From NCBI GenBank assembly GCA_018399295.1, contig JAGYOO010000034.1:1-9126 (forward strand): DNA of 9,126 nt, read 5' to 3'. Source of the DNA: Candidatus Omnitrophota bacterium. GTDB lineage: Bacteria; Omnitrophota; Gorgyraeia; B26-G9. Below, piece by piece: positions 1 to 6,846 of this stretch. Positions within the stretch are counted from its first letter, which is position 1. Each line of letters opens with the position of its first letter. Both the position numbers and the translations under genes were made by a program. The notes under the pieces are model-generated. The model was not told the origin of the DNA and ran no database searches. It saw nothing but the letters and a program-made list of their open reading frames with translations.

Positions 1-391
1 GAACAATTGCTTTGTAATTATTGACCCTGAGGCTGTCACTGCCGAGCAGGGTCTTACCCGGCCGGCCGAAGCGTTCAAGATGAACCTGATGACAGATCCC
101 GTTTCCGGGACGGGAAAACTTTACCCCGAATCGTGCGGCCGCGGTTTGCAGATAAATATGATCGTCGGCATTTTCAAACCCCATCTGCAGGGTGTTATGA
201 TCAACATAACTTACCGAGATCTCGGTTTGGACCCGGGGGATTCCCAAGGCCTCAAACTGCAGATAAGCCATGGTTCCGGTGGCATCCTGCGTCAGTGTCT
301 GATCTATCCTTATTCCAATCTCGTTCCCCGGAAGCAGATCACCGCTGTTCACATGTTTTTCCAGAATTTTATAAGTTATATTTTTTCCCAT
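1..391 (-). CDS. acn: Aconitate hydratase, N-terminal part (cut by window edge)
   Basis: Aconitase interconverts citrate and isocitrate through cis-aconitate using a 4Fe-4S cluster in the cytoplasm. 130 codons are visible from the ATG at 391; the rest lies beyond the left edge. Family signatures are clear: residues 30-50 hold DQTLTQDATGTMAYLQFEAL; SYVDHNTLQ lies at 61-69, with D64/H65 matching the Asp-His pair of mitochondrial aconitase; GNGICHQ lies near 97-102, with H101 matching the second active-site His; GSDS is at 117-120. The fit is to the bacterial Aquifex-type aconitase group rather than to isopropylmalate dehydratase. After S120 the expected His-Thr-Pro is replaced by LRVNNYKAIV and homology is lost, so the last ~30 bases may be foreign or misassembled. 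The start lies 18 bases after apbE and is preceded by a purine-rich GGAAGAGGGGG. The gene completes a TCA set with icd and mdh. Confidence 0.9.
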   Translation of the reverse strand, partial: MGKNITYKILEKHVNSGDLLPGNEIGIRIDQTLTQDATGTMAYLQFEALGIPRVQTEISVSYVDHNTLQMGFENADDHIYLQTAAARFGVKFSRPGNGICHQVHLERFGRPGKTLLGSDSLRVNNYKAIV

Positions 392-409
392 CCCCCTCTT
401 CCGCCTGCC

Positions 410-1318
410 TTAATCGCTTAGATTGATTTTAACCACTTCACTTTTGCCGTTATTTTGCCTGATCAGAATTGCGCCGATTCCCGGATTTTCGTTTAAAAAG
501 CTACGAATCTTTTCTTCTCCCATTACAAAAAAAGCAGTTGAAAGCGCGTCAGCCGTTATTGCCTTTGGGGCGACTACCGTGACGCTGACTAATCCGGACG
601 CAACCGGCGCGGCAGTCTCCGGATTGAGAATATGCTGCTTTATGTAATTTCCCGAGGTACTTACCGCCTTGTCGCTCAGGCTCAATTCTCCCGCCAGCCC
701 GTTAGAAAACGGAGACTGCACCCCGATGGTCCAGTCCCGGCCACTGGGCCCGCTTCCGCCGCAGATTATGTCCCCCCCGACATCCACCAGATAATCCCGA
801 ATCCCGGATTGCCGGAAGACCCCAGCGACCTGATCCAGGCTGAACCCGGTCGCGATCCCGCCCAGGTCAACTTTCAGCGCCTGAGAAAATTTGATCCGAT
901 TTCCCGGAGAAAGTAAAATTATACTATCATAACCCCCATTTTTTTGCAAAGACCCAACAGTAACATCAAAAGCACCTTTGGTAATCGTTCCAAACCGTTT
1001 GGCCTGATTAAGAATGGCGAACATCTGGCTGCTGGCTGAAAAGGCGGCAATACCGGCCTGTCTGTTCAACCGGTTAAGCTCACTTTCCGGATCGTAGCGA
1101 TCAAACCGATCGTTATCGGCTTTTAACAGCTGGAAGGCCTGCTCCATCGCCCATTTCGCTTTCTGAGGCGGAACATCGCGGAGAACGATACTTATCCGCG
1201 CGGTAGTCCCCATCATTACCATGGTTGCGTCGACCGTAGAGACGGGCCTGAAAATAAAAATCCGCGCCAGAAGCAGGAATACTACCAGCGCGGGAATAAA
1301 CTTAAGATATCTTTTCAT
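410..1318 (-). CDS. apbE: FAD:protein FMN transferase (ApbE family)
   Basis: ApbE enzymes cleave FAD and attach FMN covalently to a Ser/Thr of flavoproteins such as Rnf or Nqr subunits, on the outer face of the inner membrane. The 302-residue protein starts with a hydrophobic segment (about 8-23) without a lipobox Cys, so it is probably an anchored or Sec-exported protein rather than a lipoprotein. Visible motifs: MGTTARI (36-42), YDPESELNRLN (75-85), GAFDVTVGSL (115-124), DLGGIATG (151-158), VDVGGDI (178-184), TSGNYIK (221-227), HILNP (229-233) and ADALSTAFFVMG (256-267), which carries the metal-binding Asp257. Two oddities: the usual Lys of DLGGIAKG is Thr157, and the segment between the FDVTVG and DLGG motifs is short. 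The start ATG lacks a clear Shine-Dalgarno. It sits 37 bases after mdh; its flavoprotein target is not in the window. Confidence 0.9.
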   Translation of the reverse strand: MKRYLKFIPALVVFLLLARIFIFRPVSTVDATMVMMGTTARISIVLRDVPPQKAKWAMEQAFQLLKADNDRFDRYDPESELNRLNRQAGIAAFSASSQMFAILNQAKRFGTITKGAFDVTVGSLQKNGGYDSIILLSPGNRIKFSQALKVDLGGIATGFSLDQVAGVFRQSGIRDYLVDVGGDIICGGSGPSGRDWTIGVQSPFSNGLAGELSLSDKAVSTSGNYIKQHILNPETAAPVASGLVSVTVVAPKAITADALSTAFFVMGEEKIRSFLNENPGIGAILIRQNNGKSEVVKINLSD

Positions 1319-1355
1319 AACCGGGAAAAACCAATCCGGGATTTTAAAAAACCAT

Positions 1356-2276
1356 TCAAAGCCGCTCGGCCGCGTTTTTCACCGTTTCGGCCGCGGCCTT
1401 GAGGCACTCCAGTTCCTCCGGAGTAAGTTCAAGTTCGACAATCTCTTCCACCCCCCTGATCCCCAAACGCGCGGGCACCCCGATACATACTCCGCTGACC
1501 CCATATACCCCGGAACAGTATACACAGGAAGGGACTATCTTCTGCTCATCATTCAGAACAGCCTTGACCATGGAAAAGGCCGCGGCCGAAGGAGCGTAAT
1601 AGGCGCTGCCCCGACCGAGCAGAGCAACGATCTCCGCTCCCCGATCAACCGTAAGCTGAAGCAGTGTTTTCAGTTTGTTCGCCGCAAGCAGTTCGGTCAG
1701 CGGGATTCCGGAAACCGTAGTGTACCGGGGCAGGGGAATCATCTGCTTCCCATGCGCTCCGATAACCATGGCCCGGATATCATCCGCGGTCACATTAAGT
1801 TCTTTACTTATAAGATTGGCAAAGCGGGAGGCATCAAGAAGTCCCCCCATGCCGATCACCCGAGAAGGCGGCAGCTTGCTTTCCCGCAGAATAAGATTAG
1901 TAAGGATATCCAAAGGGTTTGTGACTACCAGGATAACAGCCTCCGGACAATGGGCCATGATCCCCGCGGTTACGCCTTTCACCACTGCCGCATTTTTCTT
2001 CAGCAGATCTTCCCGGCTCATGCCCTGCTGCCGGGCCAGGCCGGCGGTGATCACCACGACTTCGGCGCCGGAGAGCGCCGCATAATTACTCGTTGCCATA
2101 ACGTTTCCCGCGTTGCCGAGGATCATCCGGCTGTCTTCGAGATCAAAGGCCTTGCCCCGGGCGAAGTCGTCAGCAATATCCAGGAGAACCACATCCGCCC
2201 AACCGCTTTCAACCAGACGCTGCGTAAGTGTGCCTCCAACATTGCCGGCCCCGATTACTCCGACCTTATGCCTCAT
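1356..2276 (-). CDS. mdh: Malate dehydrogenase (LDH-like, NAD type)
   Basis: Oxidises malate to oxaloacetate with NAD in the cytoplasm; with icd and acn it forms a TCA block, and its product is the substrate of the adjacent aminotransferase. The 306-residue length is normal. Features: Rossmann GAGNVGG (9-15); D33 at the end of the second beta strand, expected for NAD rather than NADP; substrate-loop R82 and R88 in ARQQGMSR (81-88), with Arg at the position that separates malate from lactate dehydrogenases; VTNPLD (118-123) with N120; D148 and R151 in LLDASRF; catalytic H175 in [12 protein letters not shown]. The residue after His-Gly is Lys177 where family members usually have Asp, and the loop reads RQQ rather than RKP. 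I chose the start at 2276 because a GGAGG lies 4 bases upstream and [11 protein letters not shown] begins the family's normal N-terminus. The first 11 bases overlap icd. Confidence 0.92.
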   Translation of the reverse strand: MRHKVGVIGAGNVGGTLTQRLVESGWADVVLLDIADDFARGKAFDLEDSRMILGNAGNVMATSNYAALSGAEVVVITAGLARQQGMSREDLLKKNAAVVKGVTAGIMAHCPEAVILVVTNPLDILTNLILRESKLPPSRVIGMGGLLDASRFANLISKELNVTADDIRAMVIGAHGKQMIPLPRYTTVSGIPLTELLAANKLKTLLQLTVDRGAEIVALLGRGSAYYAPSAAAFSMVKAVLNDEQKIVPSCVYCSGVYGVSGVCIGVPARLGIRGVEEIVELELTPEELECLKAAAETVKNAAERL

Positions 2277-3375
2277 GTGGCCTCCGCATATGCCGTATCT
2301 TATCAATTATCGCATCCGTCATCTCCCGCGTACCGACCGCCGCCGGATCATTCCGATGCTCTTTAAAATCATAGGTCACCTTTTTCCCCTCGCGCATCAC
2401 TTCGGCTACCGCCGCTTCCAGCAACCGGGCCGCCGCCGCCTCTCCGAGATATTCAAGCATCAAAACTCCGGACAGGATCATGGCCGTGGGATTGACCCGG
2501 TTCAACCCCTTGTACTTAGGCGCGCTGCCGTGAGTGGCCTCAAAGATCGCCCCTTTGTCACCGATGTTCGCTCCCGGCGCCACTCCCAAGCCACCGACAA
2601 GACCGGCACATAAGTCAGAGATAATATCACCGTAAAGGTTCGAAAGCACGAGAATATCATAGGCCTCGGGCCGCTGGACCAGCTGCATGCACATGTTATC
2701 CACGATCCGGTCCTCAAACTCGACACGGCCTTCATACTCCGCGGCAACCTCTCGCGCGGTTTTCAGAAACAGGCCGTCGGTATATTTCATGATGTTCGCT
2801 TTATGCACAACCGTAACTTTTTCCCGGCCGTGCTTAAGCGCGTATTCAAAAGCGTATTTAACCACCCTCCGGGTCCCGGTAATCGAGATCGGCTTGATAC
2901 TTATGCCTGAATCAGGCCGGATAGTCGAACCGGTCAGAGAGGTGATCTCTTCAATAATACGAAAGGTCTCGGGCTTGTTCAGCTCAAATTCAATCCCGGC
3001 GTAAAGATCTTCGGTATTCTCCCGGATTACAACGATATCCACATTATTGTAGCGCGACCGGATTCCAGGATATGATTTACAAGGCCGAACACAGGCATAG
3101 AGATCAAACTCTTTTCGCAAAGCGACGTTTACGGAGCGAAATCCGTACCCGACCGGGGTGGTTATCGGTCCTTTTATCGCTACCTTATTTTCTCGGATCG
3201 ACTCCAGGGTTTTTTCCGGCAGCAGACTCCCGGTTTCTTCAAACGTCTCCGTTCCCGCGCCTACAAAGTCAAACTCAATATCAACCCCGGTAGCCTGGAT
3301 ACAGCGGCATGCCGCGTCCGAGACTTCCGGCCCGATCCCGTCTCCGGGAATAAAGGAAACTTTATGCTTAGCCAT
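2266..3375 (-). CDS. icd: Isocitrate dehydrogenase, decarboxylating (short type; NADP-like signature)
   Basis: Converts isocitrate to 2-oxoglutarate and CO2 in the cytoplasm. The 369-residue protein belongs to the beta-decarboxylating dehydrogenase family: IPGDGIGPE (9-17), [20 protein letters not shown] (69-88) with the substrate-loop S81 and N83 typical of isocitrate rather than isopropylmalate enzymes, R97, R108 and R119, [10 protein letters not shown] (118-127) with Y125, K192 in HKANIMK, and metal-site D226, D250 and D254. The cofactor loop reads HGSAPKYKG (282-290): K287 and Y288 match the Lys-Tyr pair of NADP enzymes such as E. coli Icd, not the Asp-Ile pair of NAD enzymes. V294 and Y335 also fit NADP, while E339 replaces the E. 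coli Arg395. The start at 3375 is preferred over the ATG at 3387 because GGAG sits 6 bases before it. It overlaps mdh by 11 bases. A homoisocitrate-type activity is less likely but not excluded. Confidence 0.9.
   Translation of the reverse strand: MAKHKVSFIPGDGIGPEVSDAACRCIQATGVDIEFDFVGAGTETFEETGSLLPEKTLESIRENKVAIKGPITTPVGYGFRSVNVALRKEFDLYACVRPCKSYPGIRSRYNNVDIVVIRENTEDLYAGIEFELNKPETFRIIEEITSLTGSTIRPDSGISIKPISITGTRRVVKYAFEYALKHGREKVTVVHKANIMKYTDGLFLKTAREVAAEYEGRVEFEDRIVDNMCMQLVQRPEAYDILVLSNLYGDIISDLCAGLVGGLGVAPGANIGDKGAIFEATHGSAPKYKGLNRVNPTAMILSGVLMLEYLGEAAAARLLEAAVAEVMREGKKVTYDFKEHRNDPAAVGTREMTDAIIDKIRHMRRPHEA
2281..2285 (-). promoter_or_regulatory. Ribosome binding site of mdh
   Basis: GGAGG on the minus strand, 4 bases before the ATG at 2276 and inside the 3' end of icd. 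It selects this start over the in-frame ATG ten codons upstream at 2306, which has no such site and would add residues not seen in the family. Confidence 0.75.
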
Positions 3376-3451
3376 TTTACACTCCATTGTTAATTACCGG
3401 CGGGATTTTAAAAAAGGAGGCAACGCGTTGTCTTCTTCAGAATTTAACCCG
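3376..3451. other. Largest intergenic spacer (aspC-icd), possible weak transcription boundary
   Basis: At 76 bases this is the longest gene-free stretch in the window. On the minus strand it holds the 10-base perfect palindrome CAACGCGTTG (3421-3430), followed by CCTCCTTTTTTAAAA. The palindrome has no room for a normal loop, and pairing extends only with mismatches, so it is at best a poor intrinsic terminator. I could not fit a convincing -35/-10 pair for icd. If the long directon is divided into transcription units, this is the most likely place. Confidence 0.3.
3382..3385 (-). promoter_or_regulatory. Ribosome binding site deciding the icd start
   Basis: GGAG on the minus strand, 6 bases before the ATG at 3375. 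It is formed partly by the codons following the alternative ATG at 3387, and nothing comparable precedes that upstream ATG. The shorter [13 protein letters not shown] start is therefore the better call. Confidence 0.65.
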
Positions 3452-4615
3452 TTACCTGGTCTTCAGCCAGTTTTCCAGACGGTCGAGACCTTTGGCGATC
3501 TGTTCCAAACTGCTGGCAAAACTCAACCGGATAAACCTGTCATAACCAAACCCGGCCCCAGGGATAACCGCGACTCTGGCCTCCTCCAAAAGACGCGTGG
3601 CAAAGGCAGCGCTGTCCAGACCGGTTAAAGATATATCGCAGAAAACGTAAAAAGCTCCGGAGGGTTTTATCGCCGTCAATGATGACATCGCGGAGATCCG
3701 TTTCAGCATATAATCGCGCCGCCGCAGGAACTCCTCCCGCATCTGACGCACTGAATCCTTCGGTGCCTCTAAAGCGGCCAGGGCCGCCATCTGAGCAATG
3801 GAATTGGGGCAGGAGGTAGAGTGATCCTGCAGTTGAGATATCTTCTCTACCTCTTCCTGCGGGCCGGCCAGATAGCCGATGCGCCACCCGGTCATGGAAT
3901 AGGCCTTGGAAACGCCGTTGACCGTAAATGTCCGCGCGAAAATCTTATCGCTCAGGGAAGCAACTGAGACATGCTCCACCTGGTCATAGACCAGCTGCTC
4001 ATAGATCTCATCGCTGATCAAATACAACCCCCGGTCAACCGCGAGTTCCGCCAGTGCGGTAAGTTCAGCGCGGGAATAAACAACTCCCGTGGGATTAGAA
4101 GGTGAATTGATGATAACCGCGCGGGTCTTATCCGTTATATTCCGTTGAAGCAGATCCGGGGTCAGCTTATAACCGGTTTCCGCCCCGGTTTTGACCGTTA
4201 TCGGCACTCCTTCGGACGCCAGTACCATCTGCGGATAGGAAACCCAGTAAGGACCGGGAATGATGATCTCATCACCCTGCTCACAGATTACCTGGATAAT
4301 ATTGAACAACGAATGCTTAGCTCCGTTGCCCACGACGATTTGGTCAAGAGAATACTCCAGGTGGTTTTCTTCCTGGAATTTTTTTTGAATCGCCTGCTTA
4401 AGCGCGGGGGCCCCGGTGGAGGGAGTATATTTCGTAAACCCATCGCGGATAGCCTTAATTGCTGCTTCTTTGATAAACTCAGGGGTATCGAAATCCGGCT
4501 CTCCGGCGCCGAAGCTACTCACATCCACGCCTTCAGCCTTGAGCCGTTTGGCCTTGGCCGTGACAGCAAGGGTCGCTGACCGGCTCAGATTCATTACCCG
4601 CCGGGACAGACTCAC
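3452..4615 (-). CDS. aspC: Aspartate-type aminotransferase, class I (PLP)
   Basis: Transfers the amino group between aspartate/glutamate and 2-oxo acids using pyridoxal phosphate in the cytoplasm; prephenate is a possible additional substrate for this subgroup. The 387 residues show the fold type I pattern: AGEPDFDTP (37-45), GNGAKHSLFN (97-106), YWVSYP (123-128) with W124, NSPSNPTG (170-177) with N174, SDEIYE (201-206) with D202 and Y205, the Schiff-base K237 in VSKAYSMTGWRIGY with R245, and R363 in FIRLSF for the substrate alpha-carboxylate. SATLAV near 13-18 and K100 match the side-chain-carboxylate recognition seen in Thermus-type (subgroup I-gamma) aspartate aminotransferases. The start is GTG at 4615, overlapping the rplQ stop by 4 bases (GTGA), which suggests translational coupling; an ATG at 4594 is the alternative. 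It links oxaloacetate from mdh to aspartate. Confidence 0.92.
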   Translation of the reverse strand: MSLSRRVMNLSRSATLAVTAKAKRLKAEGVDVSSFGAGEPDFDTPEFIKEAAIKAIRDGFTKYTPSTGAPALKQAIQKKFQEENHLEYSLDQIVVGNGAKHSLFNIIQVICEQGDEIIIPGPYWVSYPQMVLASEGVPITVKTGAETGYKLTPDLLQRNITDKTRAVIINSPSNPTGVVYSRAELTALAELAVDRGLYLISDEIYEQLVYDQVEHVSVASLSDKIFARTFTVNGVSKAYSMTGWRIGYLAGPQEEVEKISQLQDHSTSCPNSIAQMAALAALEAPKDSVRQMREEFLRRRDYMLKRISAMSSLTAIKPSGAFYVFCDISLTGLDSAAFATRLLEEARVAVIPGAGFGYDRFIRLSFASSLEQIAKGLDRLENWLKTR

Positions 4616-5160
4616 GCCTGTTCATCCTTCTTAAGGAATTTACGCAACCCCTTCAGGAATTTTTTACTGCCTTCCTGTCCCTCTTCCGGCGACTCCTGCC
4701 CTTCGGCAGTTTCAGTCGAAGCTTTCTCGGTCTTTCCGGCGGTTGGTTTTTTTTCAGCCTTCTTGCGTGCAGTCTTCTTCTCCGGCTTCTTCTCCTCCGG
4801 CTTGACCAGCTCGGTCAGTTCAAGCACTGCCATCTCGGCATTATCTCCGTGCCGGTTACTTAACCGGACGATCCGGGTATATCCACCGTTACGATTGGAA
4901 AACCGCGGAGAGATTTCGGTGAACAGGAACTTAACCAGATCATGGTCCGCGAGGACCCTGTACGCCTGACGACGCGCGGCCAGTGTATCCTGCTTGCCCA
5001 GGGTTATCAGTTTTTCCGCCATCCGGCGCGATTCTTTTGCCAGCGCCAGGGTAGTGGTTATCTTCTGTTCCTGCAGAATACTCTTTGCCATGTTGCGCAG
5101 CAAGGCCTTCCGGTGCGCACTCTGGCGGCTGAGTCTCTTGCTGTTCTTTCTGTGTCGCAT
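4612..5160 (-). CDS. rplQ: 50S ribosomal protein L17 with long charged C-terminal tail
   Basis: L17 is a large-subunit protein near the exit-tunnel side of the ribosome. Residues 1-119 are a complete L17 domain: MRHRKNSKRLSRQSAHRKAL at the start, then LLRNMAKSIL and a central KITTTLALAKESRR, ending in the usual GDNAEMAVLELTEL. The remaining 63 residues (120-182) are extra compared with the roughly 120-residue minimal form: a Lys/Glu/Ala/Thr low-complexity stretch, then an acidic patch and a basic amphipathic end KKFLKGLRKFLKK. The ATG at 5160 lies 4 bases after the rpoA stop, with a modest AAAGGG upstream. The position directly after rpoA is the canonical end of the alpha operon. The tail uses the same strand and frame without interruption, so it is not an obvious frameshift product. 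Confidence 0.96.
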   Translation of the reverse strand: MRHRKNSKRLSRQSAHRKALLRNMAKSILQEQKITTTLALAKESRRMAEKLITLGKQDTLAARRQAYRVLADHDLVKFLFTEISPRFSNRNGGYTRIVRLSNRHGDNAEMAVLELTELVKPEEKKPEKKTARKKAEKKPTAGKTEKASTETAEGQESPEEGQEGSKKFLKGLRKFLKKDEQA

Positions 5161-5164
5161 ATGA

Positions 5165-6151
5165 TTAGCCCTTTTTCTTTAACAACTCGTCTAATTTCAT
5201 TCCGAATGACAATCCCATCCCCTGCAGAATATTGTTTATCTCGGAAAGGGATTTTTTGCCGAAATTACGGTACTTGAGCATCTCGAGTTCGCTTCTGCCG
5301 ACAAGGTCCCCCACAGTCTTCAGCCTGGCCTCTTTCAAACAATTCGCGCTGCGCACCGAGAGATCCAGCTCGGAAACCGGCATCTTGAGCTTCTCCATCA
5401 GCTCTTCATCGACTTCACCCTGTTCCTCCAGCACCTCTTCTTCATCAATATGCCCGAACTTCATGAAGATATCAAGATGACGCTGCGAGATATTGGCCGC
5501 GTGCAGTAACGCATCCTTAGGCTGAATACTGCCGTTGGTCCAGATCTCCAGGATCAAGCGGTCATAATCGGTTATCTGCCCGACCCGGGCGTTTTCGATA
5601 TTGAAGTTTACCCGTTTTACCGGAGTAAACACCGCGTCCATATCGATAACCCCGATCGTGCTGTTCTCGTCCTTCATCTTATCGGCGGTCACGTAACCCC
5701 GCCCTCGGGTCACCGTAAGCTCCATATTCAGCTTTCCGTCTTTAGCCAGACTGGCAATATGCAGATCCGGGTTAACCACCTCCACGGTCTCATCAACGAT
5801 AAGATCAGCGGCGGTCACCTCATTCTTCTTTTCGGCCTTGACGTAAATCGTCTTCGGCGTACTGCCATGCACTCTTAGAACAAGCTTTTTCAGATTAAGG
5901 ATTATCTGCGTCGCGTCTTCCACCACTCCCGGGATAGTCGAGAATTCATGCAGAACCTGATCGAATTTCACCGAAGTAACCGCGGCGCCTTCAATCGAAG
6001 AAAGAAGTATGCGGCGCAGGGTATTTCCGATCGTTATTCCATATCCCCGTTCAAACGGTTCGGCGATGAATTTTCCATAAGTATCGCTCAGAGTGGCTTC
6101 GTCGCAAATAATACTCTTTGGCATTTGAAAATCTTTCCAGCGTGCTACCAT
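5165..6151 (-). CDS. rpoA: DNA-directed RNA polymerase subunit alpha
   Basis: Alpha dimerises to nucleate RNA polymerase assembly and contacts UP elements and activators. With the start at 6151 the protein is 328 residues, a normal size. The N-terminal domain (about 1-232) shows EPFERGYGITIGNTLRRILL (31-50) and HEFSTIPGVVEDATQIILNL (68-87). An acidic linker (236-253) follows, then the C-terminal domain (258-322) with RSANCLK and GKKSL. R267, N270, C271, G298, K300 and S301 align with the E. coli DNA-contacting residues R265, N268, C269, G296, K298 and S299, so UP-element recognition should be conserved. A TTG at 6178 would add nine residues but lacks support; AAGGAGG lies 5 bases before the ATG at 6151. 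It lies between rpsD and rplQ as in most bacteria. Confidence 0.98.
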   Translation of the reverse strand: MVARWKDFQMPKSIICDEATLSDTYGKFIAEPFERGYGITIGNTLRRILLSSIEGAAVTSVKFDQVLHEFSTIPGVVEDATQIILNLKKLVLRVHGSTPKTIYVKAEKKNEVTAADLIVDETVEVVNPDLHIASLAKDGKLNMELTVTRGRGYVTADKMKDENSTIGVIDMDAVFTPVKRVNFNIENARVGQITDYDRLILEIWTNGSIQPKDALLHAANISQRHLDIFMKFGHIDEEEVLEEQGEVDEELMEKLKMPVSELDLSVRSANCLKEARLKTVGDLVGRSELEMLKYRNFGKKSLSEINNILQGMGLSFGMKLDELLKKKG

Positions 6152-6156
6152 ATATA

Positions 6157-6163
6157 CCTCCTT
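6157..6163 (-). promoter_or_regulatory. Ribosome binding site of rpoA
   Basis: AAGGAGG, an essentially perfect anti-16S match, 5 bases before the ATG at 6151. It fixes the rpoA start against the in-frame TTG at 6178. Confidence 0.85.
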
Positions 6164-6187
6164 GGAACCGGCCGACAAACAGATTCC

Positions 6188-6814
6188 TTATTTCGAATAA
6201 AGTTCTACTATCAACTGTTCCTGTACCGGGAAGAGGACCTCATCCCGCCGCGGCAGGGCGCTCATCCGGGCCTCGAGTTTAGTCGCTTCCACTTTGAGCC
6301 AGGACGGAATCTTGCGGTCCTTGGTCATTTCCAGGTTTTCCCGTATCTGTTTCGCGAGCTTTTCTCCTTCACGCATTTGAACCGTATCCTCAACACTCAC
6401 CAGAAACGAGGGGATGTTCACCTTGCGTCCGTTGACCTTTACATGACCGTAGCGCACCAACTGCCGGGCCTGAGCCGGCGATACCGCGAATCCCGAACGG
6501 TAAACCACATTATCCAAACGCCTTTCCAGCAGCTGAAGCAGGACCTCGCCGGTAATCCCCTTGGTCTGAGCCGCGGCGTGAAAATAGCGCCGGAACTGTC
6601 TCTCCAGTACACCGTAGATCCGTTTTACCTTCTGCTTTTCTCTGAGCTGCAATCCATAGTCCGACACCTTCGAACGGGACTTGCCATGCTGCCCAGGTGA
6701 ATAACTGCGCTTCCCAAATGAACACTTTTCGCTATTGCAACGCGCGCCTTTAAGAAAGAGCTTCAGCCCTTCCCTGCGACAAAGCCTGCAAACTGGTCCG
6801 GTATATCTTGCCAT
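6188..6814 (-). CDS. rpsD: 30S ribosomal protein S4 (zinc-binding form)
   Basis: S4 is a primary 16S rRNA binder that starts assembly of the 30S body. The 208-residue length is typical. The N-terminus has Cys at 9, 12, 26 and 31 (CRLC and CNSEKC), the same arrangement as the zinc site of Thermus S4 and absent from E. coli S4. The S4 RNA-binding domain runs from about 98 to 160, with [15 protein letters not shown], then [20 protein letters not shown]. The end [13 protein letters not shown] is family-typical. The ATG at 6814 is preceded by GGAGG at 6819-6823, and the gene follows rpsK after 32 bases. In several bacteria S4 represses its own alpha operon, but I saw no recognisable S4 leader structure here. 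Confidence 0.98.
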   Translation of the reverse strand: MARYTGPVCRLCRREGLKLFLKGARCNSEKCSFGKRSYSPGQHGKSRSKVSDYGLQLREKQKVKRIYGVLERQFRRYFHAAAQTKGITGEVLLQLLERRLDNVVYRSGFAVSPAQARQLVRYGHVKVNGRKVNIPSFLVSVEDTVQMREGEKLAKQIRENLEMTKDRKIPSWLKVEATKLEARMSALPRRDEVLFPVQEQLIVELYSK

Positions 6815-6846
6815 TATTCCTCCGCTTATTCCTGACTTTACCCCTG

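Noticed and set aside
80..426. Two overlapping plus-strand frames at the left edge
   Set aside because: The minus strand here encodes clear aconitase residues from 391 downward, so both are shadows.
1319..1355. Repeated CCGGG and poly-T stretches between mdh and apbE considered as terminator or operator
   Set aside because: The CCGGG copies are direct repeats; only a 4-base self-complementary core can pair, which is too weak to claim.
1368..1398. Inverted repeat GGCCGCG/CGCGGCC near a T-run at the end of mdh
   Set aside because: It lies inside the Ala-rich coding end of mdh, has a 17-base loop, and the T-run is well separated from the stem, so it does not make a credible intrinsic terminator.
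1221..2366. Long plus-strand open frame (381 codons) opposite apbE, mdh and icd
   Set aside because: It lies antisense to well-supported genes, has no recognisable domain, a composition unlike a folded protein and no supporting ribosome binding site; it is a codon-bias shadow.
1290..4080. Scattered copies of CGGGAATAAA-like strings (near 1290, 3350 and 4070)
   Set aside because: Short, within coding regions and in unrelated contexts; consistent with shared codon use rather than a repeat family.
6176..6178. TTG start for a longer rpoA (337 residues)
   Set aside because: The ATG at 6151 has an ideal AAGGAGG 5 bases upstream and gives the normal N-terminus; the extra nine residues lack support.
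5948..6700. Plus-strand open frame of 250 codons opposite rpoA and rpsD
   Set aside because: Antisense to two certain genes, with no family resemblance and no independent evidence.
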